DNA from: Buxus sempervirens
Taxonomy: Eukaryota > Streptophyta > Magnoliopsida > Buxales > Buxaceae
DNA: 64,000 nt
Direction of reading: 5' to 3'
Assembly (NCBI GenBank): GCA_947561395.2
Contig: OX387190.1
Location: forward strand, 12,518,858 to 12,582,857
Below the pieces are notes generated by a model that was not told where the DNA came from, did not search any database, and was given only the letters and a program-made list of their open reading frames with translations. This document shows, piece after piece, positions 43,654 through 55,100 of this stretch. The translations under genes and the position numbers were made by a program. Each line of letters begins with the position of its first letter. The first letter of the stretch is position 1.

Positions 43654-45924
43654 TGTAGACACCCCAAATTGCACAAACAATCATCAAAAATCATTATCTC
43701 CTGGAAAGCCAGCACAGAATTTGAAGAAAATAAACTTTTACCTGTATCCGAATACTCAATCCGGATACAAGTACCCCTTCCCGTATCCGGATACTTATAC
43801 CGGATACATGTGAGCCTTAGCGTATCCGGTACTATGTACCGGATACCTTAAAGCCCTTTGTTATCCGGTCTGACATACCGGATACCTTAAGTTTGCTCAA
43901 AATTAGGGTTTTCCGAGAGCTTTTCACTTTTACCATCATGTCCCTCATTAAATGAGGGGAAATCGCGGAAATAACCTTAGGGTTTAGGTTGGAGGGGTTC
44001 TAGACATTAATTTGTGTCTACCAATGACCTTAGCCTTTGCCTATAAATAGGAGCCTCCTCCTCAAGCAAAGGGGCACACAACTCTTGTTTTGAATTCTCG
44101 CAAAGAAAAACTCCAAGAGAAGAAGAAAACCGCTGTGGAATCGCCTCCAGAACTCAGGTAAGCCTCAACTTTTCTTTTTATTTTCTGTCTTTACATTCCT
44201 AGATCTAGATCTCTTCTTCTACCTTTCTGTAGTGTAAAGCCTTGTTTGTATGTGTGGAAATCCTTCCCCGGCTCAAAGTATCTCAAGACTCCCCTAGCCG
44301 TAAAACGTGAAGGCGGATCTAGGAGAAACGAGACTGGGGATTGACCCTAGTGCTAGAACCCATGTAGCGTAAGGCTTTTGAATGATTGAAAACCGTTCCA
44401 TATTCAAAGTACCCTTGATTATCTTAAAGAGAACAGAGGGAAACGATAATGGAACGGAACCCTAGGCTATGCTAGAACCTATTTTGTTGAATATATGCAT
44501 GTTGTATTGATCTTGCTTGGTTTTACACTCTTGCACATACATATCACTATTTTGGCGGGATAGGCTCATATTTGGGGTTTATTGCATTTATTGTGATAAA
44601 TCTCAAATAAATGACCTCAATCAATTCTGAAATGCCTTTCGGATGATTTTAAAGTATTTGTGTTCATCTTGCACGAATTTCATTTTTATCAATTTTCGGA
44701 CTTGGTTTTACTCAAAAATGGCTTAGCTTGACAGCACCTGTACCCTTACTTCGGACGTCCGTAACTTCATCATCCGGATGAATTTTGGGGCGATTCTAGA
44801 ACCATGGGAAAGGTGAGGCTGTCTAGTTTATGTCCACCAAATTTCATGAATTTCTATCTAGCCGATTTTTGACACTTCTCTGTCGAAGTTAAGTGGACAG
44901 TTCAGGTCCAAGTACAGAACTTGTCACTTCGATGGACCGCCATGTGTTCGTTTTAAGTCTGATTCGAGTGATTTTTATTTCTGAGTACTCCTTTTTGAGT
45001 CTATTTTCAAATCCAGTTAGTTTCATAATTTTTGGATTCCATTTGAATTATTGGTAGCCGATTTACTCAGAACTGCTCATTTGCATTTTTCTGGGTAAAT
45101 CTGTGATCTTCGGGGCCTATTCGGGAGACCACCCAAGGCACATCCGAAGGGATTTTTGTATGAGGCTAGTTTCTATGGAAAGATGGCCATACAAACGTCA
45201 ATCACACCAAATTTCGTGGACTTTTGTGTAGTGGATTTTTCTAGACAATTTTCCAAAGTTTCCCACTTACCACTTTTAAAAATCCCCAGCAGCAACTTCA
45301 AAGGAGCATAACTCCTAGGATTTTTATCGGATTAACTTGAGATTTTGCATGAGTTCCTTATTTATCATAATCTTTCAAATAGAATTGGTTTGAATCAATT
45401 TGAAATTGGATTTGACTGATTTCAAGACAAAGGACCTTACTTTTTACCAAAATTCCCGGATTTGCCTCAACTTGGTTTTGGCCACTTTTACTTTGATTTC
45501 CATCTTTTGAAATACTCCAGAAGTGATATTGACATAAGCGAGGATCTAAAATCCATTTAGATCTTCATGTGAAAATATCATACATTGTTCCTTTTTCAAG
45601 GCTTTTTCATGATTTTTAGCAAGCTTCTTATTTTCTTTTTAGCATGAACATACACTTGGCAACCACTTCGTGTGGATGAATGGGGGTGCCTAACACCTTC
45701 CCCCGTTCATAATCTAATCCCCTTACCCATCTCTGGATTTGATTTTCAAGTAGGGTTATTTTTATCCTAGAATTTGTCTTTTGGCTATTTTTGCCTACTT
45801 TTGTATCTTTGGTGTCCATTCTCACCCCAAAATCATGAATGGTGGCGACTCTCCCAATTTTTGCGTTGAGCCCGTGTGTTGACGGAGGGATGATCACTCC
45901 GGTGATTTTTTCCCATGTCTCACA
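43654..45924 (+). mobile_element. S7: solo LTR of the TGTAGACAC family, deepest level of the nest
   Basis: 2271 bp, TGTAGACACCCC...GTCTCACA, plus orientation. Palindromic array B (43740-43885) is followed by a TATA box (CCTATAAATAGG, about 44039-44050) and a donor-like CTCAG|GTAAGCC at about 44158. The GGTGGCGACTC tail motif (45841) is inside the LTR about 80 bp before its end, so it is not a primer site. It is the only member of this family here inserted within the gypsy-type LTRs of the copia nest. Confidence 0.88.
43740..43885. repeat. Palindromic array B of S7 (ATCCGGATAC words)
   Basis: Four inverted pairs (GTATCCGG...CCGGATAC), each 25-30 bp, directly upstream of the TATA box. The word matches S9. 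I see no array A in S7. Confidence 0.85.
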
Positions 45925-46737
45925 AACCCTTGCTTCCATACTTGGCAGCCTGAGGTTTTTCGGTTATTCTAATTATAAAAAGCACAAAATCAGGAATGGA
46001 AGATATTGGGTTTGTCTCATGATTCATGAGCATGTTTATGAGCTAAAGAAAATGTTGTTTCATAGTTGTTGCTATGTCAATAAAAGAAAAGAAAATAATG
46101 ATGTATATATATATTGCCTTTTAATCTTGAACCTAATATTTAGATTTTGCAGTCAAGTGAGCTAAGGCCTTGATTTAAGGAAAAATGTTTCACACCAGCA
46201 CATGCTAACCAAGTATAATCCTAGTTCCTAAATTGCTACTCCATGGAATAAGATATGTATATCTAATTGTAAAATAATCGGCATGCATGTTTTGGAAATA
46301 CTTGTCATTAAAGCCAACTTGGCATCTTTTCTTCCTTTCATTCTGTAGAAGAACAATGAACAGCCCATCCACCACCTTTCATTTTTCCCTTTTTCGATGC
46401 TATGATTTATTGTTATTAGTTTTCATTGGGAGCTTGGATTCTTGTAAACATAATACACTTTTATCATCCCTCAAATCAAAAGCCATAAAAGAAACCTTAA
46501 TTGAGTCTCTTTTCCCTTTTACAACTGTTATTTTCCCTATTAATATTTTCCTTTCAACTGAGATTCTGGAATTATGGAATGAACAACCTTGGTGTATTTT
46601 ATTATTGAATTTAAACAGAAAAATCAATGAAAACTCAATTTGTTGTAAACTCGGAAGTTATTGCCTTGAGGATTGAGGTCCTATGCAGTGTAAGAAATCC
46701 TATGGCTTGGGTCTTTGTAATGTGAATTTCTATTGTG

Positions 46738-46840
46738 ATGGGATGAGGTAACATAGGCCAGTGTGGCTCCCTCATCAGGTATTGTGTTGGGATGAGGTAA
46801 CACAGGCCCAGTGTGGCTCCCTCATCGGGTATTGCGTGTG
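46738..46840 (+). repeat. 52-bp direct duplication in S6
   Basis: Two copies of GGGATGAGGTAACAYAGGCC and the following CAGTGTGGCTCCCTCATC, with few differences. Confidence 0.9.
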
Positions 46841-47403
46841 TAATTTATAATCTTGTCCAGCATGTGATACACGGTTCTGGGGGGTTGAGGACGGCAGTTC
46901 ACCCTAGCTCATGAGGGGCCGGGGGTTGTGAACTTGCATCCTCCTCATAATGTGCCACAGCAAACCGTAAAGTCAACTAGATGGTCTCATTGAGATCACT
47001 AACTCGATGGTTTAATAGAGATCACTAACTCGATGGTCTGAAGAGATCACTAACTTGCTATGGTTGGACTGGGTTGTACTTGCCAGCTCATGCATGTCTC
47101 ATGCTTGAATGCTCCGCTTTGAAAGAGCGATCCTAGCTAGATCTTTCCATTGTAAGTCCTGAGGTGGTGAATTGGACAAGTGAATTAAATCATTGTTATT
47201 ACATGAGACTTTACTGAAATCGTGGTTTGGATTAATCTGATTTTATCTGTTTTATGATTCCACAGAATTCAAAGTAATATCATTACATGATATTGATATA
47301 GATTTAGCATGAGTTGCCAAAGTTTGATGGTATATTACACTATCATGCTATTTATTGTTTGAAACTGCATAAAATGTTCTTATCATGCATTATTCTGCTT
47401 ATT

Positions 47404-47419
47404 GAGACGTTAGTCTCAA
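47404..47419 (+). other. LTR stem-loop TGAGAC-GTTA-GTCTCA (S6)
   Basis: A perfect 6-bp stem. Like S12 it uses C/G where S1, S3 and S5 use T/A at the base next to the loop. Confidence 0.7.
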
Positions 47420-49689
47420 GCGTGTTTTGTTTTTACCAGTTTTGTTTTCAGATAAAGCTGCAGAGCAACCACAAACTGAGGTAGACAGAACTAACGAGCC
47501 GGATGACGACTACAACCCGGAGGATTATTATTATCCTGGATAGGGTTGGGCAGTATTTTTTGTGTAGTCGTCTATTTTTGTATTGTGTATAAATTGTAAA
47601 TGAGAAAGAGAGAAAAGAAGTGAAAACCTTAGTAAACTTTACTTTAAATTTGTAGATGTTGGATGGCTTAGTTTTTTTTTGGAATGGTGTATATTATCTA
47701 TATATTTTGTGTTTATCAGGTATTGGTTTGAGGGCTTAGCCCATTATTATAAATACAGGCGTTATATAGCCGTTTTTCCGAAAATTTTTGGATTAAAATA
47801 TAACTGTTTGGTTAGTTTTTAAAACTTAGAAATGCGTTTCTAGGACCTCACCTGATGTCAAGGAACCGGCATATACCTTTAATGAACATGTCCGGGTCCG
47901 GGACGTCACAATTTAGCTTAGTCTATGGATCCATACACAGCTATGCTCGCTAGACACAACTCACACATATAACAACTTAACTTGTTTACAATTGATTTGT
48001 CATTCCATGTGCATATTTCCATAACCCATGATCTCAATTATAATAATTCAAAATCAATTTTCATATGTCATTCTCAAGTGTTATATATGTCTCAATCTCA
48101 TTAACCCGAAATCAATCCCTTTGAGAGAACACAATCAAAACAATGAATAAGACTTCAAACCAGATCTCATAATATTAACGCACACAAACCATAATTATTA
48201 AAGTCTTAGTTATGTTATAGTTCACATTCACAAGCAATAATGTGTTTCCTAAGCCTTGACTACAACTTCCCTAATTATACTACTTATTAAGATCCAAATT
48301 TCTAAGGTTATAACCTAAAGTGTTAAATTTTATAATTTTTGCTATTTTTCATTTCCAGCAATTCCCACAGATCCATATTGAAGTTCAAGAGTTGATTCTA
48401 CTCCCCAATTTTATGTCTAACAAAGTCTAACCCACTATTTCCACAACCTTATTCTTTTAAACACCTATTTTCATTCATCATTCCAAAATATTATTCTAAA
48501 TTCCAATTTTAATTCCGTCTATTCCTATGCCTCAAATTAACCCATATGCAGGTGTTACAATAATTAAATTACTGGGAAAATTATTAAGTATTAATTTAGA
48601 CCTAAAATCCCCAAATTACAAATTCTGTCAGTGGGTGCTGGACATGGGCACTCGAGCGACCTGTTGAGCACCCACACAATTCCAGCAGATTTCCAGATTT
48701 TTCAGTTTTTCTGATTTTTGGGTTATTTATTTGACTTAACTTGTTCTAAATTTATTTCTTATTAACCTAAATCACATCTACAACTCTTTGAATCAATTTT
48801 TATAAATTAATTCCAAGTTTACGATCATCTACAAAGATCAATTCTATGTTCAACAATTCTTTCCTACTTTTCTTTAAGAACAAGAAAACTCATCGAGGAA
48901 AAACAAACGTATCCATGAAACATGTTCTTGTCTAATTAAATCAATCATAAATCAATCAAAATAAGGAAAAACATGCAGTTCCTCCAGTTTTCAAGGGATT
49001 GCTACTTGCCTTAATACGCGAAATCCTTCTTCTCATTGAATCTGGAATTGATTCCAAATTTCTGTTGTTATCGCACTATCCTAGGGTTCTCCAAACAAAA
49101 TCTCCACCATTCAGTTTTTATACTTATTTCTAAATATTACCTAATCACTCTATTAAGTCACTTTTTCTCCAAATTAAAGCCATTAATTAATTATAATTAC
49201 CAAATTGCCCCTTTTCCTTCTTTTATGCTATAATTATTATTATTTAACTTCAAACCTAACCCAATCAACTTTAATCTTCTATTTTCCAAATTCTATTAAT
49301 TATTTAATGATTTAATTTATTAATTTGCCCTTTTGGAATTTACTAAAATACCCTTTTATCCACCTAAATTGATTTCCTTTCAAAATTCTCTTTTATTTTA
49401 AAATTATTATTTATTTAAATTATTAATCCTCTAAATTTCCACTCTTTTATTTCCACTTTATTCATACCCCTATTTTCTTCTATTTATTTATACCTGAATT
49501 ATTATTCAAAAATTTGGGGTCTTACACTAAGAACTTTGAATTGAATGTTAATAAATTTTATTTTATGTTTTCGCATGATAACTCCGATAAAGATATTAAT
49601 AAAAGTTTAAAATTATTCTGGTTTTTAGTTGTATTGGGCCACTTACACTAGCACTTCAAATTGATCCAGAACCGAGGTGCTACAGAACT

Positions 49690-50650
49690 ACTTGTGGTTT
49701 GACTTTTATGTTGATGACTTGATCTACACAAGTAGTAGTGTTGCACTTTTGGAAGATTTCAGAAATATGATGATAAATGAATTTGAAATGACTGACCTTC
49801 CAATGAGTTATTTTCTTGGGCTGGAGGTGAAGCAATGTGCAGAAGGAATCTTTATATCCCAATAAAAGTATGTGAATGATCTTTTAGAGAAGTTCAAGAT
49901 GAAAGATTGCAATCCAATGAAGACTCCCATGAACACCCATAAAAAATTCAATATGAATGATGGAGAAGAAAAAGTTGATGCTTATGTATACCGAAGCTTG
50001 GTTGGAAGATTGTTATATCTCACAAATACTTGTCCTAACATCATGCAAGCTAAAGTTTATTGTCTAGGTTTATGCAAAGCCCAAGCAAGATTCATTTTGA
50101 AGCTGAAAAAAGAGTGCTTAAATATTTTAAAGGAACAACTTGCTATGGTTTATGGTACACTAACACCAAACATTTCAGATTGTGTGGTTTTTCAGGTAGT
50201 AACTGGGCAAGTTCATTAGATGATCATAAAAGTACTGTGGGATAAATTTTCAATCTTGTTTCGGGATCAATTTCATGGAGTTCAAAGAGGCAATCATCTA
50301 TTGCTTTCTTCTTTAGAATCTGAATATATTGTAGTGACTTGAGTAGCTTTTCAAGCAGTTTGGTTAAGAAGAATACTGGGAGACATGAAGCAAGAACAAG
50401 GTGAAGCAACTATGATTCATTGTGGCAATCAATCCACCATTGCATTGACAAAGAGTTCTATGAATCAAAGTCAAACAAGGCATATAAAGATTCTCTACCA
50501 TTTCATTTGAGATATTATAGCAAATGGAAGTATTGGGACTATTTATTGTAATACTAATGAGCAGCTAGAAGACATATTCACCAAGCCAATTCCTTTGGAG
50601 AAATTTATGCACTTCAAAAACTTATTAGGAGTTTCACGTTTCTGCATTAA
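49690..50650 (+). pseudogene. Copia reverse transcriptase C-terminal part and RNase H
   Basis: Immediately after the S2 duplication comes the catalytic YVDDLIYTSSS (YVDD at 49707-49718), then MTDLPMSYFLGLEV, MKTPMNT, YRSLVGRLLYLT, ISWSSKRQS, IHCGNQSTIALTKS, TRHIKI.YHFI and EQLEDIFTKPIPLEKFMHF. Stops and shifts are frequent. The polypurine tract AAGGGGGAG (50649-50657) abuts the 3' LTR. Confidence 0.93.
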
Positions 50651-50657
50651 GGGGGAG

Positions 50658-50941
50658 TAGAGTTTAATGCAGAACTGTAGTGGAGTTTAGTTTTTAATTT
50701 CCCCTGTTTTCTCTGTTTTTATTTAATGACTGAGTAGTTACTGCTGTAACCACTAGATAGTTATAGTCAAGTGAGTAGTTATTGTTACGTGACATGTGTT
50801 TTAACTTTTAAGTAACTGTTTGTACAGTTACAAATTTGTAGAACATTCTTCTTGGTTGAATGCAATTGAAGGTGTGTTTAGATTCTCTCAATCTAACAGT
50901 TGTAAAGATCTATTTTCAGCCTCTTGTAGATCACTTTTACA
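50658..50941 (+). repeat. 3' LTR of the copia element
   Basis: 284 bp. Its start has changed from TGTTGAG to TAGAG. It ends TTTTACA. Confidence 0.9.
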
Positions 50942-50944
50942 TCT

Positions 50945-51083
50945 GGATATTAATGTTCTGGTTATTCCATCTCAATCCTCTATTCCTGAAACAGAGCTCT
51001 CTTTCATGAGACAAATGATTGTTGTAGAACCACACTTAGCTTCAGGAAAAAAAAAACACTTAGCAAATAGTTTTATTTATTAG
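50945..51083 (+). pseudogene. Possible ERF/CRF remnant, 3' piece
   Basis: The frame INVLVIPSQSSIPETELSF resembles the post-DPDATDSS segment of CRF-type ERFs. It would be one frame off from the 26300-26447 piece. No AP2 domain follows. Tentative. Confidence 0.3.
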
Positions 51084-52006
51084 GACACCAAGATCTTCCT
51101 TGAAGTATAAAAATGTTAAACAAAGAAGATAGGGCAAATGGGCTACTTATATTCGTGATCCCATTAGAGGAGTTCGAGACTGGTTGGGTACTTACTGATA
51201 CAACTGAAGTAGTTGCCAGACCTTTTGAAGAAAAGAAGTTTGAAAGAATAATCAACATTGTAAATCTCAAAATTGTTTATTGGGTAGTTTTTAGAAAGTT
51301 TGGTTAGTTCATCAGCAAAATCAGTTTCTAATCATTTACCAAACATTTTGAAAATTGTAATTCATTTTGATTTAATTGTTACCAAACAGGTTTCTCTTCA
51401 ACTATTTTCAAAAAGTTTTTGGTTTTCAAACAGTTTTAGCAATAAACATTACCAAACACCCTCTAAGTCATTTAGGGTTTAAATCAATGATTTGTGATTT
51501 AATGAACCAAAAATTGAGTGGTTAGTGGAGAAGTAATCTGCCTGTAGAATTTAATTTTGTTCTTCGAGATGACTTGTTAGGTTGTGTATTGAGTTGGTTT
51601 GTATGGAATGGTTTACCAGATTGACTAAAATTTTCCACTCTTTCACAAAAAAAAAAAAAGGAACAAAACAAAGATTGAGTGCAGTCTTAAACCAAACCGG
51701 TTCAGCTGAATCAGGTTCCTTGACATCTGGGACATCTGGTCTTTTCTTTTATTTCTTTTATTTTTATATATATTTCAAAGAAAGATATTGCACAGTTCAT
51801 TTTTGCTTGGTTATTTGTGGTTTGTTCAGGGTTGCTCGTTGAACACACATGCCTGGACAAAGGTTTCGGGATATATCGACGTGTCTTTTCTACGAATACA
51901 CGTGAATCTGAACAGCAGCACTACTAGTTCATGATGAGTGTGGTTTTGCTTCTTTTCAAATTTCTTCCTTCTCTTTCTTTTGATTTCGTGTTCCTCTGTT
52001 CTGGCC
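51084..52006 (+). promoter_or_regulatory. Intergenic region and probable promoter of the CRTISO-like gene
   Basis: AT-rich, with no gene. It contains GTTTGGTAA/TTACCAAAC words (51296-51470) that may be a MITE remnant, a TATATATAT run at 51765-51773 that could serve as TATA box, and an ACGTG core at 51879. The transcription start cannot be fixed from sequence. Confidence 0.3.
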
Positions 52007-52163
52007 ATGGCTTTCGGCACTCTTTCATGTCCTCTTCTGTTCAATCCTCTTCTTTCGACTTTCAAATTCCCAACTCATAGGCCTCTTTTAGCGCGAAATT
52101 CAAATGGACGAGAGCCCTCCTCTGATGGTTATTCTTCTTCCACAGCGAGAAATCACTTCCCAG
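52007..52163 (+). CDS. CRTISO-like gene, exon 1 (transit peptide)
   Basis: The ATG at 52007 has a good context (GGCCATGGC). An in-frame ATG at 51938 would add 23 hydrophobic residues and is less likely. The exon encodes MAFGTLSCPLLFNPLLSTFK and an Arg/Ser-rich stretch. It ends after the first base of codon 53 at CCAG|GTGCTC. Confidence 0.85.
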
Positions 52164-55100
52164 GTGCTCTCTCTCTCTCTTCCCCCTCCCTTTTTCTCTC
52201 TATCTGTTTCTTTCAGTTATGAATTTAGACTGATGAAATGGGTGTTGAAATGGGAAACTAGAGTTTGAAGAAGTAAAATTCTCACTATTGAAAAAGTGGA
52301 AAATGAGCTTTGTAACCAACAATGTTGAATTTCCTCAGACTTGCCTTTATTGATATAATACGTGCTAAGGAGTTACTCTGATTTAGTTTCTTAAAGTGGG
52401 AAGTCAAGAAATGGATTTCAGTGAAAAACTAAAATCCTTAATATAGGGATCAAGATACTAGTTGAAGTTGGAATTTGTATGTCTTACAGAATAAGCCATA
52501 AAAATGCAATGACTTTTTCTTTCGTTTTCTGCTTCCTTTATTTTCCTTTCCGTTTTCTTTTTGTGCGTGTTCATGTGTGTGCATGTATATGTGCGTCTGT
52601 ATGTGAGAATGCATACTTCCGTTTATGTATCTGGGGCCTGTTGGGTTGGCGTGGAATGCTGTTGGGTGTTTTGTTTGGTGATGGTGATTTTGTGGGTTTG
52701 TGTCCATGGTGGTGGGGTTGTGTTGGGGTGGTACAGGTGATGGGTGTTTGTTGGTTGTGGGTAGTTTGTGGAGAATGTTTAAAGTTAATGCTGATAAATT
52801 CAGATTCATGAGTTGTGGGGTGGGTGTTAGGATGTTTGTTGTTTGTGGAGAATGTTAAGGGAAATGCTGATAAATGCAGATTCATGATGCTTTACTGTAT
52901 ATTTAGAGCCAAAAGTTTTGGATGTGGATTGAATCCAGGAAGCTAGAAGCACAAATGAATGATATCATTACTATTCTTATGATGCTATGTTGTAAACTAA
53001 GTGAAGATTTTCTTTGATAAATTGGGTGGAGAAACAGGATTCAAGTAGCCAACCCAACTAGTTGAGATAAGGCATTTTGCTTTGATTGATTGATTGTTGT
53101 TTTATAGGAAGTGTTTTGCTGTTATTCTAATGGGGCCCAATTGGAGATTTTTTTTTTTTATCATGACATTGATATGATGTGCAGGGAAACCAGAAGCAGA
53201 TGTTGTTGTCATTGGAAGTGGCCTTGGTGGGTTGTGTTGTGCAGGGCTTTTAGCTAGATACCAGCAAGATGTTCTTGTATTAGAAAGTCATGACCTACCA
53301 GGTGGTGCTGCTCACTCATTTGAGGTTAAAGGCTACAAATTTGATTCTGGCCCATCTCTCTTCTCTGGGTTTCAATCTAGAGGTCCTCAGGCCAACCCCC
53401 TTGCACAAGTAATTCCTTTTTCCAGTTTTTTACCTTTTTAAAATCTGCGCAGGTGTTTCTACTGTGTATAACATCAGTTAGATTTTGAAACTTCAGTGTT
53501 CATAATGCTAAGTTCATCTCCATATGTTTCACAATCCTGTGGGATATGACATTTCTGTAAACCCATTATCTTCTGGTGAAATTTGCTGTTCACCTTCATC
53601 TCTGGTTACAGTCTAGCTTTGATTATCTATATCACAGCAGTCAGCAATCTTAACACTGTTATGGCACATTAAAGTTGAAATTCACTGGCTGCAGCAAAAT
53701 ATGGTTGAAGATATCCAATTGTATTGAGAGGTGACTGGTGATGAAGGGTTTGAGATATGGATGGATTATCATTTCCTTAAGTTTCACTACTGCTTCATGA
53801 CTATATTGTCAAATATGTCCACCAGCCCCAAAGTGCTTTCTTATGTTAGTGATAATTCAAAAATATATGTTCCACAGTTCAGAAACAATGAACATTTTTT
53901 TCAAGAGACGATCAAATGTACATCCCAACTTTTTCTGCAATTGAATTGGTGGCATTTTAAGAAGATGTTGCTTCATCTTTATTTTGCACACAATTTTATT
54001 TTCCAAATTTCTTTTCTTAGAAAAGCTTCCATGCTGAGTTTATTTTTCCTAGGGGATGTGATTAATGTTCTCGGCCATACTAACTAGGGACATATGATGC
54101 CTTATTGGAACAAACCTGCAAGGAGTGGAAGAAAACACTATAACGAATTATTTTTTATTTCCTTTTTAAAATTAAAGGAAAAAAAGTAATCCCTTTCCAA
54201 ATGCATTTTTCCCAAATTTGTTTGATGATGTCATCTTTGTCAAGTAGAGCTCACTTTAAGAAATATTCCTTGTAGACTATTTTGGAGATGTATTCACCAC
54301 ATACTTCCATTGACGACCAATTCATTGTCCACCTTCAGTCCCTTGATGCCTTCAAGAGCAAAAGGACTTTTTTTCTTATGTTATAACTGTGGTGTGAATT
54401 ATTTGTTGTAATTTATTTACCAGAATTCTTGATTATTTGTGGAGGTACCTGTGGGAAGGTTTAATATGGTTCATGATGGAGGAATTAGAAAGGCTAGAAG
54501 ACAAGTGAGAAGGACCTGGGTTGAAACTTATGGAAATGACTTGAAGAGACAATCTCAATGAATACATTTAGTAGAATGGATGGCTGCTGAACATACTGCT
54601 GCCAGCTCCATCCACTCGGGACAAGAAATTTTGTTGATTAACTATTGGTTGGTTGTGGATTATAGGAAGAAAACTCAGTGGAAGCATCTTTCCAAACCTA
54701 GGTACTCTTTGGGTGGAGACTGCATGATTTGACTGTTGTACAAAATGTAGGTTCTTGATGCACTGGGTGAATCAGTGGAATCTGCGTCTTATGATTCATG
54801 GATGGTTTATGCTCCAGAAGGTGAATTCTTGTCGAGCATAGGTCCTACAGAATTTCTCAAGGTAGATTCTTGTTTTTCCCTTTTGGTTTTAGTGCTTGGA
54901 ATTTCATGTCAAGATGTTTCTGTTTTGCTTTCTTGAAGTTCAAAGTCTGAATGATAGCATGAAATTAGTATTATCATATTATAAGAGTGGAATTTGTCTG
55001 TACAATATAATTAGTGCCTATGTTATGTGGACTCTTTTACGAATCCCAATGGTCCCATGTTGAGGTGAAATGGCATGAGTATGGATATGGGATTCATGTT

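Larger units (their letters stand above)
42814..47910 (+). mobile_element. S6: solo LTR (about 2.8 kb net), interrupted by S7
   Basis: Starts TGTAAAACCCTGGAATTTTA and ends GGGACGTCACA. Own pieces are 42814-43653 and 45930-47910. Unusual for the set, it has a purine-only-like tract (43083-43320) and a TTTCTGTT minisatellite (43486-43605). It also has a GT donor-like CT|GTAAGTAG at 43346, a 52-bp duplicated GGGATGAGGTAACA unit (46738-46840), GATCACTAACT repeats (46985-47055), the stem-loop (47404-47419) and acceptor-like TTTTCAG ending 47451. Confidence 0.9.
41972..49526 (-). mobile_element. S5: solo LTR (about 2.45 kb net), interrupted by S6
   Basis: Plus-strand ends are TGTAACGCCCCGGAC and GGGGTCTTACA. 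Own pieces are 41972-42813 and 47916-49526. It resembles S3 and the gypsy LTR in the block around 42565-42790. It has the stem-loop (42252-42267), acceptor-like TTTTTTAG ending 42228, GC donor-like AAG|GCAAGTAG at 49009 and a short CACTCGAGCG module (48640-48680). Confidence 0.92.
33220..49684 (+). mobile_element. S2: solo LTR (about 3.25 kb net) containing S3-S7
   Basis: It starts TGTAGAATCCTGAATTTTCC and ends GGTGCTACA. Its own pieces are 33220-33772, 39432-41971 and 49532-49684. Features: an (AAAT)n run near its start, a TATA box at 39574-39583, GC donor-like CAG|GCAAGTAG at 39860, a GAGCGC module (40200-40380), a degenerate GTATCTCG-type minisatellite (41180-41600), the stem-loop (about 41836-41853) and acceptor-like TTTTTCAG ending 41875. 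S3 is inserted at 33772 and S5 at 41971. Confidence 0.92.
26448..50941 (+). mobile_element. Ty1/copia element expanded by nested solo LTRs
   Basis: The LTRs are 26448-26726 and 50658-50941. The likely duplication is TCTAG (26443-26447) versus TCTGG (50942-50946). Removing S1 and S2 with their duplications leaves about 4.55 kb, the usual size of a plant copia. The order gag, protease, integrase, RT, RNase H is intact but every domain has stops. The two LTRs differ at several dozen of about 280 sites by eye, so the insertion is old. It hosts S1 in the integrase-RT linker and S2 just before the RT YVDD motif. Confidence 0.93.

Noticed and set aside
46287..46676. 129-codon plus-strand ORF
   Set aside because: It lies inside solo LTR S6 and has no domain; AT-rich chance frame.
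51296..51470. MITE with TTACCAAACACCCT end upstream of the gene
   Set aside because: Only one end is clear and no target duplication was found, so it is noted only as a possible remnant.
51938..52006. Upstream in-frame ATG extending the CRTISO-like protein by 23 residues
   Set aside because: The extension is a hydrophobic run unlike a transit peptide, and the downstream ATG has the better context.
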